This document shows, piece by piece, positions 8,473 to 17,397 of a DNA stretch of 64,000 nucleotides (position 1 is the first letter of the stretch; every line of letters starts with the position of its first letter). Location: positions 1 to 64,000 of the forward strand of contig NZ_JAHGAJ010000009.1 in assembly GCF_030248535.1 (NCBI RefSeq), read 5' to 3'. Position numbers and translations under genes: made by a program. This stretch comes from Vibrio sp. D404a. GTDB taxonomy: Bacteria; Pseudomonadota; Gammaproteobacteria; Enterobacterales; Vibrionaceae. The notes under the pieces are model-generated. The model had not been told where the DNA came from. It did not search any database and was given only the letters and a program-made list of their open reading frames with translations.

Positions 8473-9756
8473 TCAATATTGCTCTGCGGTGACAAACGCC
8501 GCGCTGGTTTTATCTGTCGATAGCTCAAAGCAGTACTCTGCATGTTTTTTCAAACACTGGAACACCTCAACGTCGAGCTTGTGGTTTTGAACGTGGTCGT
8601 CCAATATCGCCAGTGTCTGTTCTAAACTCATCCCCGGTCGATAAGGACGAGACTGAGTCAATGCTTGAAACACATCAACCACTGCGACAATACGGCTTGG
8701 CTTGTCGAGTTGTTCGGCGGTTTTCCCCATAGGGTAGCCTGAGCCATCCAATCGTTCATGGTGATTGGATGCCCACTCACAGATCTGCGGTGAACTGAAT
8801 AACTCATGCAGCGCAAAGCGAGAGTCCGTTGCGTGACGCTTAATGCAGCAGTACTCCTCATCAGTGAGCGCTCCCGGTTTGTGCAAGATCTCTCTGGGCG
8901 TCTGCAACTTACCAATATCGTGTACCAATCCTGCGAGATAGAGTTTTCTTTGGGTTGTATAGGAGTAACCCAGCTGCTTACCAAGGTACTCGGATAGTTG
9001 TCCGACTTTGAGTGAGTGCTGGAACGTAAACGAACTTTTGGCATCCACCACATTGGCAATAAACTCTGCAAAGGCGACGGTTTCATCCAATGACATTTGC
9101 TGGGAAAAGAACGGCACAGGTTTAAACCTATCGCTCATGATCTGAATGTACGAGACATCCATCGAAAACCAGAAGTCATCGGTGTCCACAAGCTCACACA
9201 TATGCTGAACAAGATTGCTTTCAAACAACAGGTCCGCTTGCTCGGTGAGGCGCTCAATAATGTAAGCCTTTCCCGTCGGAGTAAGATTGCCAAAGCGATC
9301 AGCTGATGCGACGCCACATAAGTAGTCAACCCTATCTGCCAGCATCACTACAGCCGCTAACTCTTTCTCAAGTTGGCTAACGGGTAGGTCTTTCAGCTCA
9401 TTCCAAGGTGTATGATGGTACAAAACGGGTTTTGCAAAAATGGAGAGTACCGGGCACTGTTTGAGAATCTGATAGCCTTTCTTACAATGATGATGCGTTG
9501 AGTCCGGAATAAAACCGGCGATCAAGCTAAGCTGTTCATCGACTTGTGAAACACCACAATCGTGAATAAGTCCAAGTGAGAATGCCAGTTGAGCTTGCTC
9601 TTCTTCCCAACCGACACTCAGTGCGCAGCGATACGCGATATACCCTACTCTTTGTCCATGGTGCTTGCTTTCAAAGCCGACGTTATCGAGTGCTTTAGCA
9701 ATACCAAATAGCGCCTTGCGCAAATCTACCGTCACACTCTGGCAGTACAAATTCAT
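8473..9756 (-). CDS. Tandem HD / HD-GYP cyclic di-GMP phosphodiesterase
   Basis: A soluble 427-residue protein with two metal-dependent phosphohydrolase domains. The N-terminal HD domain (about 15-200) carries HDCG at 65-68 and a HHHCKK segment. The C-terminal HD-GYP domain (about 235-405) carries HDIGK at 279-283 and HHERLDGSGYP at 332-342, the signature of enzymes that hydrolyse c-di-GMP to GMP. No receiver or membrane segment is present, so the N-terminal HD domain may act as the regulatory or second catalytic half. It is monocistronic and divergent from the acetyltransferase at 9981. Confidence 0.9.
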   Translation of the reverse strand: MNLYCQSVTVDLRKALFGIAKALDNVGFESKHHGQRVGYIAYRCALSVGWEEEQAQLAFSLGLIHDCGVSQVDEQLSLIAGFIPDSTHHHCKKGYQILKQCPVLSIFAKPVLYHHTPWNELKDLPVSQLEKELAAVVMLADRVDYLCGVASADRFGNLTPTGKAYIIERLTEQADLLFESNLVQHMCELVDTDDFWFSMDVSYIQIMSDRFKPVPFFSQQMSLDETVAFAEFIANVVDAKSSFTFQHSLKVGQLSEYLGKQLGYSYTTQRKLYLAGLVHDIGKLQTPREILHKPGALTDEEYCCIKRHATDSRFALHELFSSPQICEWASNHHERLDGSGYPMGKTAEQLDKPSRIVAVVDVFQALTQSRPYRPGMSLEQTLAILDDHVQNHKLDVEVFQCLKKHAEYCFELSTDKTSAAFVTAEQY

Positions 9757-9980
9757 TAATTAAGCCTAGTTATTATGTTTTTTATATTTATTGGAGGCCA
9801 ATACTAATCGATTACAAAACATATAGTCACAAATTAAGTAAGGTTTATTGAGTTTCGTGACATAAATAACGTATAACGCATTTTTCGTGCTACAATTTGC
9901 ATAAAAATTAGACAGTTAACAGTATAAAGAGCAAACTAGTACCAAAGTATAATGCCCCTTAAGCAGTCAATGAGGACACG

Positions 9981-10511
9981 ATGTTTAAAATAAAAATCAA
10001 TAATGAAATTTCGATCGCGTTGGTACAAGAGAGTTTCGCAGCACAATATGCACAACTCGTTTCGGCACAAATCGATTATTTAAGTCAGTGGTTAGCATGG
10101 CCACCTCATTGTCAAACCGAGCAAGACTTCCGTATATTTATCCAGCGCTCGCTGCACGATTACGCAGAGGGAAAAAGTATGACCTGTGCGATCGTCTATC
10201 AAGATGCCATTGTTGGTAACTGCAGTTTCAACACCATCAATCACGACCTCAAGAAAGCCACTGTTGGTTACTGGTTATCGGAGTCTCAACAGGGTAAAGG
10301 GATTGTGACTCAGGTGGTTACAAAACTCATTAAGATCGCTTTTGAAGAGCTTGATATGGAAAAAGTAGAGATATCTGCCGCGGTCGAGAACACCGCAAGT
10401 CGAGCGGTTTGTGAAAGACTCGGGTGTCAACTCGAAGGGATCATTACCAGAAGCGAAAACTTAAATGGGCGCATCGTCGATCATGCCATTTATGGATTAG
10501 AACGTAAGTAA
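9981..10511 (+). CDS. GNAT acetyltransferase, RimJ/RimL-like
   Basis: A 176-residue acetyl-CoA-dependent N-acetyltransferase. The acetyl-CoA loop is visible as SQQGKGIVTQVV (about 101-112), after the strand GYWL, and is followed by the family's VENTASRAVCERLGCQLEG segment. This layout matches ribosomal-protein serine acetyltransferases (RimL/YdaF type), but such proteins also acetylate antibiotics or small molecules, so the substrate is open. A GAGGA site precedes the ATG. A perfect 14-base-pair terminator lies between this gene and the convergent kinase gene. Confidence 0.85.
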   Translation: MFKIKINNEISIALVQESFAAQYAQLVSAQIDYLSQWLAWPPHCQTEQDFRIFIQRSLHDYAEGKSMTCAIVYQDAIVGNCSFNTINHDLKKATVGYWLSESQQGKGIVTQVVTKLIKIAFEELDMEKVEISAAVENTASRAVCERLGCQLEGIITRSENLNGRIVDHAIYGLERK

Positions 10512-10620
10512 TAACTGGAAGTCGGTTTGAGAAATAGAGGATAAGATCTATTTAAAGCTATTTTTCCGTTATTGTATTAAATATGAAATACGTAATCACC
10601 TGAATCAGAACTCGATACGA

Positions 10621-10654
10621 AATAAAGCGCCGACAAAATAGTCGGCGCTTTATT
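10621..10654. terminator. Bidirectional terminator between convergent genes
   Basis: AATAAAGCGCCGAC at 10621-10634 pairs perfectly with GTCGGCGCTTTATT at 10641-10654, with a six-base loop. AT-rich flanks on both sides serve the acetyltransferase (right) and the histidine kinase (left). Confidence 0.9.
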
Positions 10655-10677
10655 ATTGAATAATAACTCTAATTCAG

Positions 10678-12042
10678 TTAATTATCCTCAGCATTTCGTT
10701 TCGGGACAACAATAATAAACTTCGCCCCGCCATGAATACTGTGATCTAATTTAATTTGCCATCTCAGCTTTTTCGCTGCCGCACTTGCAATCGCAAGCCC
10801 TAATCCAAACCCACCCGTTTTTGCGGTTCGACTTTGATCTAAACGCGCAAACGGCATTAGCACTTCATCGCGTTTATTTTCTGGGATCCCTTCGCCATCG
10901 TCTTCGATCACGATCAACCAGCTCTCTGAGTTTTCATCGAGAGTCACCCACACCTTGTTTCGAGTATAATTACCGGCGTTTTTGAGAATGTTATCTAGCA
11001 CCAATCGAGCCATTGTGCAGTCACACTTGGTTGCAAAGCTGTTGACCACATGCGATTCAAACTCAATGTTCTTTATCTTGGAGTAGCGCACTCTGTCCAA
11101 GCAGTATTCATTCAAATCGCAACTGGTCTTAATCAGTTCGAAGAATGAGTTATCCACCACATTCAGTTTAGACAGCATGATGATTTCAGAGGTTAGCTGA
11201 TTGATATCGTCGATGTAGCCATCAATGTCATCAAACAATACCTGCTGTTCGTTGGGCGCTCCTCGTCGCAGCAGATCGGTCGCCAATTGAATACGACTGA
11301 GCGGAGTTCTCACCTCGTGAGGGATCGCCTGTGCAAAAATGTGGCTCTGTTTTACTTTGCTCTCGATTTCGTCTGCCATCAGGTTAAAGCTATTCGCCAG
11401 ATCAGAAACCGGATGTATGTCGTCCATATCCGAGCGTGTGCTCAGCTTACCTTTACCAAATTGTTGCTGTTTTTCCACCAAGAGTTCAATTCGTTCTTGA
11501 AATCGACGTACAGGTAAATAAATGCTGGCACCAATGGCGATAATGACAGCGATTAGGAGCGCAATAAGGAAGTGGCGCTCTGAGTCTTCATACCACTCGA
11601 TATGAGGGGCGAAAAAATCACCGACCTCACTGAAGACGAAGCTGAATTTGGAGTTCGGCAGTTGGTACACTGCGGAATAGAGGTTTCTATCGCTGAGGTA
11701 GATAGGGACACCATTCAGTGTCGTAAAATGCTCGCACTTGGCACAAGGGGCTTGGTTATCCCAGTTTTCAATAAGGCGGAGGTTGAAAATGTAAAACTGC
11801 TGGTAACCGGTTCTATCTAGCTCTCGATAAAGGGAGGTTTGACTATTGCGTTGATGGATGTACTGATCAACAAAATAGGAGCCATCATTAAGAAAGCTCT
11901 CGATTTCAGTTCGACGCATGTGCCCTTCCCCTAAGGTCACAAACAGAAAGATCGTCGCAATCATCCCTGTAACGATACCAATATAGAGCCGAGCGAACAT
12001 TGAAATTCTTCTCAACTGGCTCACTATTCGTTTACGCAACAA
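10678..12042 (-). CDS. Two-component sensor histidine kinase
   Basis: An inner-membrane kinase of 454 residues. Membrane segments lie at about 17-37 and 158-176 and enclose a periplasmic sensor of 120 residues that contains a Cys pair at 100 and 103 (CAKC). A HAMP linker follows, then the phosphorylated His in AIPHEVRTPLSR (H242). The ATPase domain shows NILKNAGN, DDGEGIPENK and GFGLGLAIA. It overlaps the response regulator gene by 11 bases, so the two are translated together. The overall plan resembles RstB-type kinases. The signal is unknown, though the CxxC pair hints at redox or metal sensing. Confidence 0.92.
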   Translation of the reverse strand: MLRKRIVSQLRRISMFARLYIGIVTGMIATIFLFVTLGEGHMRRTEIESFLNDGSYFVDQYIHQRNSQTSLYRELDRTGYQQFYIFNLRLIENWDNQAPCAKCEHFTTLNGVPIYLSDRNLYSAVYQLPNSKFSFVFSEVGDFFAPHIEWYEDSERHFLIALLIAVIIAIGASIYLPVRRFQERIELLVEKQQQFGKGKLSTRSDMDDIHPVSDLANSFNLMADEIESKVKQSHIFAQAIPHEVRTPLSRIQLATDLLRRGAPNEQQVLFDDIDGYIDDINQLTSEIIMLSKLNVVDNSFFELIKTSCDLNEYCLDRVRYSKIKNIEFESHVVNSFATKCDCTMARLVLDNILKNAGNYTRNKVWVTLDENSESWLIVIEDDGEGIPENKRDEVLMPFARLDQSRTAKTGGFGLGLAIASAAAKKLRWQIKLDHSIHGGAKFIIVVPKRNAEDN

Positions 12043-12727
12043 GCATGTACCCCTTATTTCTCACCGTTCTGATCAATTGCTTATCTTTAGCGTGAGCCCG
12101 CAATTTACGACGTAGACCAGAGATACGCATATCAATCGAACGGTCGTTGAAGGCGTAATCAATACCACGGAACAACTGACAGCACTGATCACGTGTCACC
12201 ACCTCACCAAGGTTATTGACCAATAGGTTGAGAATCTCAAACTCCGCAGAAGTGAGTTGCAAGTCTTGTCCGTATAAAGTGGCACTTTGAATGGTGGTAT
12301 TAACGACGATATCGCAGCTTTGTTCTTCGTTTGAGCCTAGCGGTGTGCTTGACGCTGCGCGGCGCAGTAAGGCCTCAATTCTTGCCAGAAGCGCGTGGCC
12401 TCGAATGGGTTTTGTTACGTAATCATCAGCCCCAAACTTAAACAAGCTTACCTCGCTCATTTCGTCGGCTGAGGCGGTCAATACCAAGATGATGCCTTTG
12501 TAAAACTCACGTGCCTGTCTGCAAATTTGTGCACCACTGAGGCCTGGTAGCATTAAATCTAAAAGCACTAAATCCGGCTCTACTTCTCGAATCGCTTGCA
12601 CTGCCAAGTTGCCTTGATCAACAACCTCAACCTGATAGCCTTCGGCTTCAAGATACAGAGTGGTTAAGCGCGCGATCTCTTGGTCGTCTTCAATTATGAG
12701 CACTTTTGCTTTAGACATTTCCATCAC
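12032..12727 (-). CDS. OmpR/PhoB-family response regulator
   Basis: The receiver domain shows the acidic pair (IIEDD), the phosphorylated Asp in LLDLMLPG (about D57) and TKPI lysine. The C-terminal winged helix ends in the typical LIRTVRNKGYMLV. It probably binds DNA as a dimer, and the kinase encoded 11 bases into its end should control it. The start is uncertain: GTG at 12727, ATG at 12724 and ATG at 12718 all precede SKAKVLII. A dyad ACTGTAA-N14-TTACAGT lies 52-79 bases upstream and may be an autoregulatory site. Confidence 0.92.
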   Translation of the reverse strand: MMEMSKAKVLIIEDDQEIARLTTLYLEAEGYQVEVVDQGNLAVQAIREVEPDLVLLDLMLPGLSGAQICRQAREFYKGIILVLTASADEMSEVSLFKFGADDYVTKPIRGHALLARIEALLRRAASSTPLGSNEEQSCDIVVNTTIQSATLYGQDLQLTSAEFEILNLLVNNLGEVVTRDQCCQLFRGIDYAFNDRSIDMRISGLRRKLRAHAKDKQLIRTVRNKGYMLVA

Positions 12728-12778
12728 CAGTATTTATAAATGCGCGGGCAGTATATAGACTGAAAATACATCATCAAT

Positions 12779-12806
12779 ACTGTAACTGAACTTGCAATTT
12801 TACAGT
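12779..12806. promoter_or_regulatory. Dyad operator candidate upstream of the response regulator
   Basis: ACTGTAA at 12779-12785 is matched by TTACAGT at 12800-12806 with a 14-base spacer. The position suits regulation of the two-component operon, perhaps by its own product. Confidence 0.35.
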
Positions 12807-13085
12807 ACGCAAAACAATGTATTCATCTCTGTACACCTGTTTTTACGGTTTTGACCTTAAATGCAGTCTGTTGCGCCTTTATCTATATCCTTAAAAACAA
12901 ATTTATAAAACTGACAGCATAGTAACTTGCTCCTCTTACATCTCCTTTATTTTCTTACCCTCCCTTACATACAGATTATTTACAACTAACCAAAAGTTCA
13001 TTCATTCTATCCACTGTCTTTATGCAAAATTTATTACTAATAGAAAGATAGATAGCAGTAATAAAATCTAGAGGAATAAGTGATC

Positions 13086-13178
13086 ATGACAGGGAAAACG
13101 ATTACTTCAACAAGCCGACAGTGGAATCAACCTCACAATCTATTTGCGAGTGTATTTTTCTTCTCAGTGATTGATTAG
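13086..13178 (+). CDS. Candidate 30-residue small ORF
   Basis: ATG at 13086 is preceded by AGAGGA ten bases upstream. The peptide begins MTGKTITSTSRQW and ends FASVFFFSVID. It has no recognisable family and lies upstream of an exported protein gene. It may be a chance ORF. Confidence 0.25.
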   Translation: MTGKTITSTSRQWNQPHNLFASVFFFSVID

Positions 13179-13232
13179 TATCGATGACATGAATTATTCA
13201 CCAAATAAATAACTCTCTCAATGGTCTATCGT

Positions 13233-13790
13233 ATGAACAAAAAACACCTTGCTGCACTATTTTTGGCAAATTTCCTATCTTTTAACACGGTTAACGCCGC
13301 CCCATTAGATGAGACGGCACAAAAGATTGAGCAACATGTCATGTCTTGGATGAAAGTCGATGTGATGAAGCAGAGCAGCATCATTCAGAAAATGGTGTTT
13401 GATTGTCAGTTCTACAGCGCAATACCGGCGTTAAAATCTCCGAACGGCAGCGAGAGCAGCTTTGGCCGTTATCAGTTCTATTCGCACAACGGCGTTCTCG
13501 GTTCAATGACAGAACCTTACACCACCCAGCCTCTCCCTGAGCTTCAACTGTGTATCAAGAGTGGTTTCAAAGTAACAGATAAAGACCAAGCACAGCTGTT
13601 GTTTGAAGCTATAGAGACCGTCTATCCGAATGAATCAATGTTTGATCAAAACTACGCTAAAGAGATCATCAAACAAGAAGGGGCTTGGCATCTCATTGAT
13701 GGTGAAATTTTTGATGACAAAAAGGGGTATGTCATCGAGGTCAACACTCAAGGGCGTGTGACTAAAGTCATTCGCTCATTGAACCTCTAG
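13233..13790 (+). CDS. Exported hypothetical protein
   Basis: From the ATG at 13233 the product begins MNKKHLAALFLANFL and has a signal peptide cleaved near VNAAP, leaving a periplasmic protein of about 160 residues. Two Cys residues in the mature part (in VFDCQFYS and ELQLCIKS) could form a disulfide. The C-terminal half reads like a small mixed alpha/beta domain with no motif I know. An ATG four codons upstream (13221) is also possible, but neither start has a good ribosome-binding site. It precedes a GGDEF/EAL gene with a terminator between them. Confidence 0.6.
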   Translation: MNKKHLAALFLANFLSFNTVNAAPLDETAQKIEQHVMSWMKVDVMKQSSIIQKMVFDCQFYSAIPALKSPNGSESSFGRYQFYSHNGVLGSMTEPYTTQPLPELQLCIKSGFKVTDKDQAQLLFEAIETVYPNESMFDQNYAKEIIKQEGAWHLIDGEIFDDKKGYVIEVNTQGRVTKVIRSLNL

Positions 13791-13848
13791 TTTCGAATTG
13801 TCCATGATCGCCCTTCCAAGCATAAATAAAACACTCATGGCGAATTGC

Positions 13849-13873
13849 AGCAGCCTTGATACAAATGGCTGCT
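13849..13873 (+). terminator. Terminator after the exported protein gene
   Basis: AGCAGCC at 13849-13855 pairs with GGCTGCT at 13867-13873, followed by TATCTCTTTT. Confidence 0.65.
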
Positions 13874-13907
13874 TATCTCTTTTCACTCTTTCAGTTAAGC
13901 CTTAGTT

Positions 13908-15854
13908 ATGCAAACTTACCTACCATTTGAGCATCTAAAATGCCCTATCTGGGTTTACGACATCGACCATAAACTGATCGTTTGGGCGAATAAGAGCGCA
14001 CTGCCACTCTGGGAGGCTGACTCCTTTCAAGAGTTGGCTTCTCGCGACCTTGGGCAAGAGATGTCAAAAGCTATTGAGGCGACACTCGAAGAGTATCAAA
14101 GGCAATTTCATCTCAATCAAACCATCAAGACCTGGTGGAACTTCACCCCAAAACACATAGCCAAGCGTGCTTTGTGTCAGTTTTCAGGTATTCCCCTGCC
14201 CGATGGTCGTATCGGTATGTTGGTTCAAGTTGTCGCTGAGGAGAACAGCCTAAAGCACGACCTTGCTTGTTCTGACGGCTCTAACTTGTCTTTACTATTT
14301 GATAAAACAGGCGCAGTGGTCAGCGTGAACACAGCGTTTTATCAAAACTACGGCAACCCTTTCAATCAGTTGATCGACTTCCTCGGGAACGAGGAGACCG
14401 TCGACCTCTGGTTGTATTCTGCCATGCGTGGGCAAGAGCTCCTTGAAGAAGTCAGCTGTAAGATAGGTGGCAAGATCCACTACTTCGATGTTCAGGGGAA
14501 GTGGTTGTTCGACAAGAGCCAATTACTGCTTAACCTGACCTGCATTACTCGTCAAAAAGAACGCCTTTTACTAGCAAAGTACAACGCCGAGCATGACTGC
14601 CTAACCGAACTCTATAATCGCCGTGGTATCACTAACTTGTTGGTTACTAGTATTGATTACCGCTCCCCATTCGAACTGATGTTTCTCGATCTAGACGGTT
14701 TCAAACTGGTCAACGATACCTATGGCCACAATGTCGGTGATCAGCTACTCAAACAGGTGGGTATCAGGCTCAAAGAATTGCTAGATGATACTTGCATGAT
14801 AGGTCGCTTTGGGGGTGATGAGTTCATTGTGATCGCACACGCCTGTCGTAACCAAAACATCCCTCTGCTTTGTTCGCGAATTATCAACGCACTGAACAAA
14901 AGCTTCCATATCGCTGGCATTGGCTCCTTATCCGTGGGATGCAGCATTGGGACCGCCCATTTCCCAGACAACGCGATGGATCAAGAATCACTGCTCAAAC
15001 AAGCTGGTATGGCGATGCACATGGCAAAAGCCAACGGCAGGAATCGCTACCAAACCTTTACGCCTGATCTTGCTAATGCGCTGCATCGCAAAGTTGATAT
15101 TCGCCACCGACTAGCAGGTGCGATAGAGAACGATAACCTACACCTGCACTATCAGCCCATTATTCATAGTGAATCTAACAAGATCACTGGCTTTGAGGCT
15201 CTTCTGCGCTGGAAAGATAAAGACCTAGGCCAAATTGAACCACGTGAGTTTATCGGCCTTGCTGAAGAGACAGGGCAAATTGTTCCGTTAGGCCGCTGGG
15301 TATTGAACGCGGCCCTCAAGCAGCTAGCACAATGGCATAAAAAATTTAGCCCAGAGCTCTCACTGAATATCAATATCTCTGGCAAGCAGATCCATTCCGC
15401 TTTTGCTGAACAACTGTCGGCGATGTTGAACTTCTACCAACTGCCAGCAAACAAAGTCGCTCTGGAGATCACTGAGTCGGCGATGATCTTCAAACACGGT
15501 GAAGTTAAACAAGTGCTCTATGACATTGCAGCACTCGGAGTTGAGCTACACCTTGATGATTTTGGAACCGGCTACTCGTCACTCTCGATGTTGCATGACC
15601 TGCCCATCAGCACGGTAAAGCTGGATAAAAGCTTTGTTCATGGCTCACATCAGGGAAGTAAGGCGATCGTCAAAGCAACGCATGCTATCTGTGAAAAGCT
15701 TGAGCTTAAAGTGGTGGCAGAAGGTGTCGAAACTGAAAGCCAAAAACAGTTTCTAATTAATTGTGGTTATCAATACTTTCAAGGCTTTCTATTTGGTAAG
15801 CCTATTTGCCCCGACGAGATCGAAGAGTACTTTCTAACTCCAAGCTATCACTGA
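13908..15854 (+). CDS. PAS-GGDEF-EAL cyclic di-GMP protein
   Basis: A soluble 648-residue protein. The N-terminal 220 residues look like one or two PAS-type sensor domains, starting with IWVYDIDHKLIVWANKSAL. The GGDEF domain keeps its active site (302-306), but the inhibitory RxxD site is absent. The EAL domain keeps EAL (430-432), the ALEITES strand, DDFGTGYSS (550-558) and EGVET (605-609), so phosphodiesterase activity is expected. Such proteins often work mainly as phosphodiesterases, with GGDEF binding GTP as an activator. Which activity dominates cannot be decided here. No membrane segment is present. Confidence 0.9.
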   Translation: MQTYLPFEHLKCPIWVYDIDHKLIVWANKSALPLWEADSFQELASRDLGQEMSKAIEATLEEYQRQFHLNQTIKTWWNFTPKHIAKRALCQFSGIPLPDGRIGMLVQVVAEENSLKHDLACSDGSNLSLLFDKTGAVVSVNTAFYQNYGNPFNQLIDFLGNEETVDLWLYSAMRGQELLEEVSCKIGGKIHYFDVQGKWLFDKSQLLLNLTCITRQKERLLLAKYNAEHDCLTELYNRRGITNLLVTSIDYRSPFELMFLDLDGFKLVNDTYGHNVGDQLLKQVGIRLKELLDDTCMIGRFGGDEFIVIAHACRNQNIPLLCSRIINALNKSFHIAGIGSLSVGCSIGTAHFPDNAMDQESLLKQAGMAMHMAKANGRNRYQTFTPDLANALHRKVDIRHRLAGAIENDNLHLHYQPIIHSESNKITGFEALLRWKDKDLGQIEPREFIGLAEETGQIVPLGRWVLNAALKQLAQWHKKFSPELSLNINISGKQIHSAFAEQLSAMLNFYQLPANKVALEITESAMIFKHGEVKQVLYDIAALGVELHLDDFGTGYSSLSMLHDLPISTVKLDKSFVHGSHQGSKAIVKATHAICEKLELKVVAEGVETESQKQFLINCGYQYFQGFLFGKPICPDEIEEYFLTPSYH

Positions 15855-16110
15855 TATTTTATTCAATAATTTCATATGGTTAACAATGATACCCCTTACA
15901 CAGGCTTACATTGTACAAATCTAAAAGGGGTAGTCTTAACTGATTGTTTTTATTGATATTTAATGTAACTAAAACAATCTAATCAATATTTGAAACCATC
16001 GGCTATCTGTTTTGTTAAGTGCGCTTCGTTTAACCTCATTACACACAAGGCTTTGTCCGATTAATCACTTACCAAAGCCACTCTAAGTTACTAGATGAAA
16101 CAGAGATACT

Positions 16111-16644
16111 ATGCACAAGAAATCCGGCTTTACTGTACTCGAACTTATTGTCTGCTTGGTGCTTGTCGCTATCATCGCAACAACGGCCATGGTGAGGTTT
16201 CTGGAAATTCAGAGTGATGCACGTGCCAATAAAATACGCGAAATCGCTGCAAACCTTCAAACGGGTATCGATATGATATATGCAAAATCGATGGTCGAAG
16301 GCGTAGAGAATGAATGCTCGTATGCGGAACCATATACGAGAATATACGATTATCCTGTCTGCCATGCATACCCTATTGCTTACATTAGTTCTGTTAGCGA
16401 GTTAATGAACATCCCACCGAAAACCGATGGAAACGGAAACGAGATCAACCAAGATTATCCACTCTCCGTCCGTAACATAGAAATTAAAGAGAAAGATGTA
16501 ATCACTACACATCCACAAGAGCTTGTTTCTGCAATCCATTTTACAGGAACAACATATACATTCTTACCCAAGGGGGATTACTGCCAAGTGCTTTATCAAC
16601 CCGAAAGAGAACCTCAAATTGTTGTTCTTGATAGTGCTTGCTAA
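16111..16644 (+). CDS. Type IV pilin-like prepilin (pseudopilin)
   Basis: The product starts MHKKSG followed by FTVLELIV, the prepilin peptidase site, with Glu at mature position 5. A single 20-residue hydrophobic helix follows, then a 140-residue globular domain with four Cys residues that may form two disulfides. It could be a minor subunit of a type IV pilus or type II secretion system, assembled in the inner membrane. No other pilus gene is nearby, so it must use machinery encoded elsewhere. The low-GC flanks hint at separate acquisition. Confidence 0.8.
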   Translation: MHKKSGFTVLELIVCLVLVAIIATTAMVRFLEIQSDARANKIREIAANLQTGIDMIYAKSMVEGVENECSYAEPYTRIYDYPVCHAYPIAYISSVSELMNIPPKTDGNGNEINQDYPLSVRNIEIKEKDVITTHPQELVSAIHFTGTTYTFLPKGDYCQVLYQPEREPQIVVLDSAC

Positions 16645-17397
16645 AAGTTGCGAGGGTTAAAATCAACCGTTGATGACGTTACGGGAAATATCTTCCTCCC
16701 TGCGTCATCGACTCTAAGAGTATAATTACTCATCGTATATTCTCATTTCAAATCTCTTCGATAATTAATGTACTCGTATATATTTTTTAAGAGAATAACA
16801 CCGTTAGTTACATAATTATTTCATAATCAATTTATAACCAAAACTCATCCAACAATATAATCTATAGCCTTATGTAATTAGAGTGTAGTTTTTATAATCA
16901 TCTCTGTATGAATACATTTTTATTCGTGCAAACTGAAAATATTTTTCCTTAGTTTGAATGAACTTTAATTTTAAATTAAAGAGTCTTTCATACCCTATAT
17001 TGTAGTTTAAAAGCTCTAATCATAATTTCCCAGTTAAAATCTATATAACACACCCGTACAATAAAAATTACTTATATTAGGTATCGCTAATTTAGGTTAG
17101 CTAAACTGAACCAAAAATCATCATAAACGGCAAATTCAGATTGGATAAATACCAAAACAAATGGATTTATCCTTCTTCCCTCTTGTAAAACTCCTTTATT
17201 GATTTATAAATCCTTCTTTTGAATGAACATCTCTACAATTCTTCATTGACGCCCAAATTCTGCGATAAGTATCAAAGTATTGAGAGAAATAGTGACTTTT
17301 ACGTGATGCCGTTTAGAAGGGACGCTGGGTTTAATGAGCAATAATAAACTGATTATTAACATAATAACGAAAACAACCATCACTTAGGAGTTAAGCT
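16645..17397. other. AT-rich intergenic region of about 750 bases
   Basis: I see no coding sequence here. A weak inverted repeat (GATGACG at 16672-16678 with CGTCATC at 16703-16709) follows the pilin gene and may be its terminator, though it lacks a T-run. The last 60 bases lead to TAGGAGTTAAGCT before the next ATG. The strong AT bias differs from the neighbouring genes and may attract silencing proteins such as H-NS. Confidence 0.45.

Larger units (their letters stand above)
12728..13220. promoter_or_regulatory. Divergent intergenic region with dyad and candidate small ORF
   Basis: The region separates the leftward two-component operon from the rightward exported protein. It contains the dyad at 12779-12806 and a 30-codon ORF at 13086-13178. 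The remainder is AT-rich and without clear structure. Confidence 0.45.

Noticed and set aside
16645..17397. A mobile element or phage remnant
   Set aside because: The region is AT-rich, but has no transposase or integrase fragment, no terminal repeats and no tRNA target.
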